6,990 nucleotides of DNA, from assembly GCA_020860745.1 (NCBI GenBank), contig JAJBTR010000005.1, positions 1-6,990 of the forward strand. The letters are read 5' to 3'. Shown here in pieces: positions 4,590 through 6,990 of this stretch (the stretch's first letter is position 1; each line of letters begins with the position of its first letter). The notes beneath the pieces were generated by a model, which had not been told where the DNA came from, ran no database searches, and saw only the letters and a list, made by a program, of their open reading frames with translations. The position numbers were made by a program, and so were the translations under genes. The DNA is from Lachnospiraceae bacterium (GTDB lineage Bacteria > Bacillota > Clostridia > Lachnospirales > Lachnospiraceae).

Positions 4590-6877
4590 TACAAAGCACC
4601 TCCATTCAATGCGAGCTCCTGATCACTCAGCTGGCTCCTTGCAATCTCCCGGTAGGTTTCGCAGCTCTTCATCAGCTCCTCATGCGTCCCTTTGCCGACG
4701 ATCCTGCCTTCGTTCATGACAAGAATCTCATCTGCATAGAGGACAGTGGAAATTCGCTGTGCGACAATCAGCACGGTAGCGCCCGCAGATTTCTTTGCCA
4801 GCTCCTTTCGAAGCGCCACATCTGTCTTGTAATCCAACGCGGAAAAGCTGTCGTCAAAAATCAGGATCTGCGCGTTCTTTGCCAGTGCCCGAGCGATGGA
4901 AAGCCGCTGCTTCTGACCGCCGGAAACGTTCGTTCCTCCCTGAGCAATCTCACTCTGGTAACGGTCATTTTTCTGGTCAATAAACTCTGTCGCCTGTGCG
5001 GTAGCCGCCGCTTCTTCCATTATGGAGTCCGTGACGCTGTCGCCAGAATATTTGATATTGGATTCAATCGTTCCGGAGAACAGGAATCCTTTCTGCGGAA
5101 CCAGCCCAATCTGCTCGCGAAGCTTCCTCTGGCTGAGCTCGCGGATATCCACGCCGTCCAACTGAATCGACCCTTCCGTCACATCGTAAAACCGCGGGAT
5201 CAGATTGATCAAGGTAGATTTTCCGCAGCCGGTGCTGCCGATGATCGCCGTGGTCGTTCCCGGTTTCGCTGTAAAATCAATATCCTTAAGAACCGGGTCC
5301 GATGCACCGGGATATGCGAACGTGACATGGTCAAAGGTAAGCTCACCCTTAAACTTCCGCTCCTCATAATCCGATGCAGCTTCGCCATCACGAATTTCAC
5401 TTTCTGTTTTGATCACCTCATCCACACGGTTCGCCGCCACGGCTGTCCTCGGCATCATGATGGAGATCATCTCAATCATCATAAATGCCATGATGATCTG
5501 CAGCGCGTAGGTCATAAACGCCACCAGGTCGCCCACCTGCATCAGGCCGTCGTCCATGCCTTTGGCACCAAACCAGATGATCAGCAGGTTAACGCCATTC
5601 ATCACAAACATCATGCACGGCATCATAAAGCTCATGACACGGTTCGTAAACAGCTGTACACGCATCAGTGAATCATTCGCCCGGTCAAACCGCTGTTCTT
5701 CATACTTTTCTCTTCCAAACGCCCGAATCACCGGTACACCGTCCAGAATCTCCCTTGATACCAGGTTGACCCGGTCAATCAGTTTCTGTATAATCTTAAA
5801 CTTCGGCATGGCAATGACCACCAGACCAACGATCAGGCCGGTCATTGCCAGTGCAGCCACCACAATAATCCACGCCAGACCGGTGTGGGAGCTTAATACT
5901 TTGACGATACCGCCGATGGCAAGAATCGGAGCGAAAAGAACGATCCTCAGCAAAATCACCGTGGTCATCTGTACCTGCTGGATATCATTGGTGCAGCGCG
6001 TGATCAGGGAAGCGGCGCTGAAACGGTCCACCTCACTGTTGCTGAAAGAAAGCACCTTGCCGAATACCTGCTCACGCAGGCTTTTTGCAACCTTCGCCGT
6101 CGTCACACTGGCAAAGTAGCAGGCAAGAATGGCTGCCACACTCATCAGGACTGTCATGAGGATCATCCGTCTTCCGATCCGATAAAGATACTGCCTCTGG
6201 ATCTGATCCGTGTCCACACCGATCTTTTCATATTCCGCACTGACTTCCTGAATCGCAACGGAAGAAAAGATTAACTCTCCGGAATCACCATACTGTCCGG
6301 CCATCTCATCCGCCATCGAAAGAAGCGTATCGCTGTCAAGCGTCCCCGCCGCCTGCATCGTCTGCAGCAGGGAGAGCATGTTTACTGTTACCTCACCGTC
6401 TTCGTCTTCCGAAATGTCAGGCTCCAATCCCATCATGGCTCCCAATTCCTCCAGTGACATATCACTGAGACTTCCCTCTTCCATAGAGAGCTGTTCTTCC
6501 ATCATTTCTTTGAAACTGTCCTCCGAGAGGGCCGAGAGTTGATATACCAGAACCATGGGGGTCTGCAGCGCATCAGAGACCTCTTCCGTATCATTGATCT
6601 CTTCATCCAGATACCAGATGCCACCCTCCAGGGTATAGGCCTCTTCTACGGTTTCCTGTGCATCCTCATCCATAAACATCATCAGATATTCCATGGTTTC
6701 CTCACCGATCTGAACTGCAGCGGTATCCTCTATGCCGCCCTGCTCAATGCCGACGTCCACGATATCGCTTGTATACGAAGGCAGCGACAGGGTACAATAC
6801 GCCTGAACGATCAGCAGGCAGACGATAATCAGGACTGCCGGGATGTGATGCCTCAGGTTTTTTACCAGATTTATCAT
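4589..6877 (-). CDS. ABC exporter half-transporter with degenerate ATP site and large acidic extracellular domain, 762 aa
   Basis: It is the first gene of the exporter operon; the ATG at 6877 has AAAGGAG (6885-6891) 7 bases upstream. The first helix (about 12-32) is followed by an insertion of about 195 residues (36-232) before the second helix (about 237-257); further helices lie near 305-327, 333-357, 415-437 and 450-475. By hand count the insertion has about 50 Asp/Glu and only about 4 Lys/Arg. The nucleotide-binding domain (about 512-762) has Walker A GSTGCGKST (547-555), Q-loop Gln595, a canonical signature VSGGQ (651-655), and Walker B ILIFDD (671-676) with Asp676 in place of the catalytic Glu. 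The H-loop is Gln707 in place of His. With the partner, this predicts one working and one degenerate ATP site. The insertion explains the length of about 160 residues over a normal half-transporter. It faces outside if topology is standard. Confidence 0.95.
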   Translation of the reverse strand: MINLVKNLRHHIPAVLIIVCLLIVQAYCTLSLPSYTSDIVDVGIEQGGIEDTAAVQIGEETMEYLMMFMDEDAQETVEEAYTLEGGIWYLDEEINDTEEVSDALQTPMVLVYQLSALSEDSFKEMMEEQLSMEEGSLSDMSLEELGAMMGLEPDISEDEDGEVTVNMLSLLQTMQAAGTLDSDTLLSMADEMAGQYGDSGELIFSSVAIQEVSAEYEKIGVDTDQIQRQYLYRIGRRMILMTVLMSVAAILACYFASVTTAKVAKSLREQVFGKVLSFSNSEVDRFSAASLITRCTNDIQQVQMTTVILLRIVLFAPILAIGGIVKVLSSHTGLAWIIVVAALAMTGLIVGLVVIAMPKFKIIQKLIDRVNLVSREILDGVPVIRAFGREKYEEQRFDRANDSLMRVQLFTNRVMSFMMPCMMFVMNGVNLLIIWFGAKGMDDGLMQVGDLVAFMTYALQIIMAFMMIEMISIMMPRTAVAANRVDEVIKTESEIRDGEAASDYEERKFKGELTFDHVTFAYPGASDPVLKDIDFTAKPGTTTAIIGSTGCGKSTLINLIPRFYDVTEGSIQLDGVDIRELSQRKLREQIGLVPQKGFLFSGTIESNIKYSGDSVTDSIMEEAAATAQATEFIDQKNDRYQSEIAQGGTNVSGGQKQRLSIARALAKNAQILIFDDSFSALDYKTDVALRKELAKKSAGATVLIVAQRISTVLYADEILVMNEGRIVGKGTHEELMKSCETYREIARSQLSDQELALNGGAL

Positions 6878-6895
6878 TGTTGAACTCCTTTCCCA

Positions 6896-6926
6896 CCGAT
6901 GCGCAAAAACTTCTAATAAGCGCCGG
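6896..6926 (-). promoter_or_regulatory. Possible leader hairpin before the exporter operon
   Basis: In the minus-strand leader, CCGGCGC (6920-6926) can pair with GCGC-AT-CGG (6896-6904), giving 7 bp with a two-base bulge and a 15-base loop. It ends 4 bases before the ribosome binding site AAAGGAG (6885-6891), so it could affect initiation. No riboswitch family is recognised. Confidence 0.3.
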
Positions 6927-6955
6927 TTGATTTTTATACTGTTGTGTATTATAAT
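6927..6955 (+). promoter_or_regulatory. Candidate divergent promoter pointing out of the window
   Basis: On the plus strand TTGATT (6927-6932) and TATAAT (6950-6955) are 17 bases apart. Its -10 box overlaps that of the exporter promoter because ATTATAAT (6948-6955) is its own reverse complement. No start codon with a ribosome binding site is visible before the window ends, so the gene it would serve cannot be seen. Confidence 0.3.
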
Positions 6956-6975
6956 TCATGCGTAATCAATTTCAA
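6948..6975 (-). promoter_or_regulatory. Sigma-A type promoter of the ABC exporter operon
   Basis: On the minus strand TTGAAA (6970-6975) and a perfect TATAAT (6948-6953) are 16 bases apart. The leader to the ATG at 6877 would be about 65 bases. The -35 box lies inside an inverted repeat GTAAT-N8-ATTAC (6962-6979), and TTACGCATGAA sits just before the -10 box; both are candidate operator sequences. Confidence 0.7.
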
Positions 6976-6990
6976 TTACCAGTATTATGG

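Noticed and set aside
4547..5671. Long plus-strand open frame (374 codons) opposite the two exporter genes
   Set aside because: It is antisense to strongly supported ABC domains, starts without a ribosome binding site, and its protein (rich in His, Arg and Cys) has no recognisable domain. It reflects codon bias of the opposite strand.

Overview
The window reads as chromosomal DNA of a Gram-positive anaerobe of the Clostridia, most like Lachnospiraceae. The evidence is strong AGGAGG-type ribosome binding sites before nearly every gene, TATAAT/TTGA-type promoters, tight co-directional operons, and protein families common in that group. This placement is an inference from gene style and not a database match.

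Left edge (1-372, + strand): the C-terminal part of a rhomboid-family intramembrane serine protease, with both catalytic residues present. It is followed by a cluster of inverted repeats (about 371-507, perhaps to about 585). This lies between the rhomboid gene and the convergent minus-strand unit and looks like an interspersed repeat element.

Middle (628-2676, - strand): a transcription unit with its own promoter (TATAAT at 2648-2653). In order of transcription it carries a membrane-anchored alpha/beta hydrolase (1893-2603), a stand-alone MprF-type aminoacyl-phosphatidylglycerol synthase domain (772-1896, overlapping the hydrolase by 4 nt), and a 39-residue single-span membrane protein (628-747). 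The pairing resembles known operons that make and hydrolyse aminoacylated phosphatidylglycerol, so lipid-charge control of the membrane is the leading hypothesis. After the small gene there are signs of a decayed or frameshifted reading frame running into the repeat.

Right (2724-6975, - strand): a two-gene operon for a heterodimeric type IV ABC exporter, with its own promoter (TATAAT at 6948-6953) and a long hairpin terminator (2724-2779). The first subunit (762 aa) has a degenerate ATP site and a very acidic extracellular insertion of about 195 residues between the first two membrane helices. The second (599 aa) has the catalytically competent Walker B/H-loop pair. The start codon of the second overlaps the stop of the first by one base.

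The two minus-strand promoters share a TTAYGCATRAA motif next to the -10 box and a CTGTTGTGTA block (plus-strand reading) at the transcription start, so they may be controlled together. An exporter with an acidic outer domain and a lipid-aminoacylation module would together make a plausible envelope-defence regulon. The right edge also holds a weak candidate for a divergent plus-strand promoter, perhaps for a regulator outside the window.
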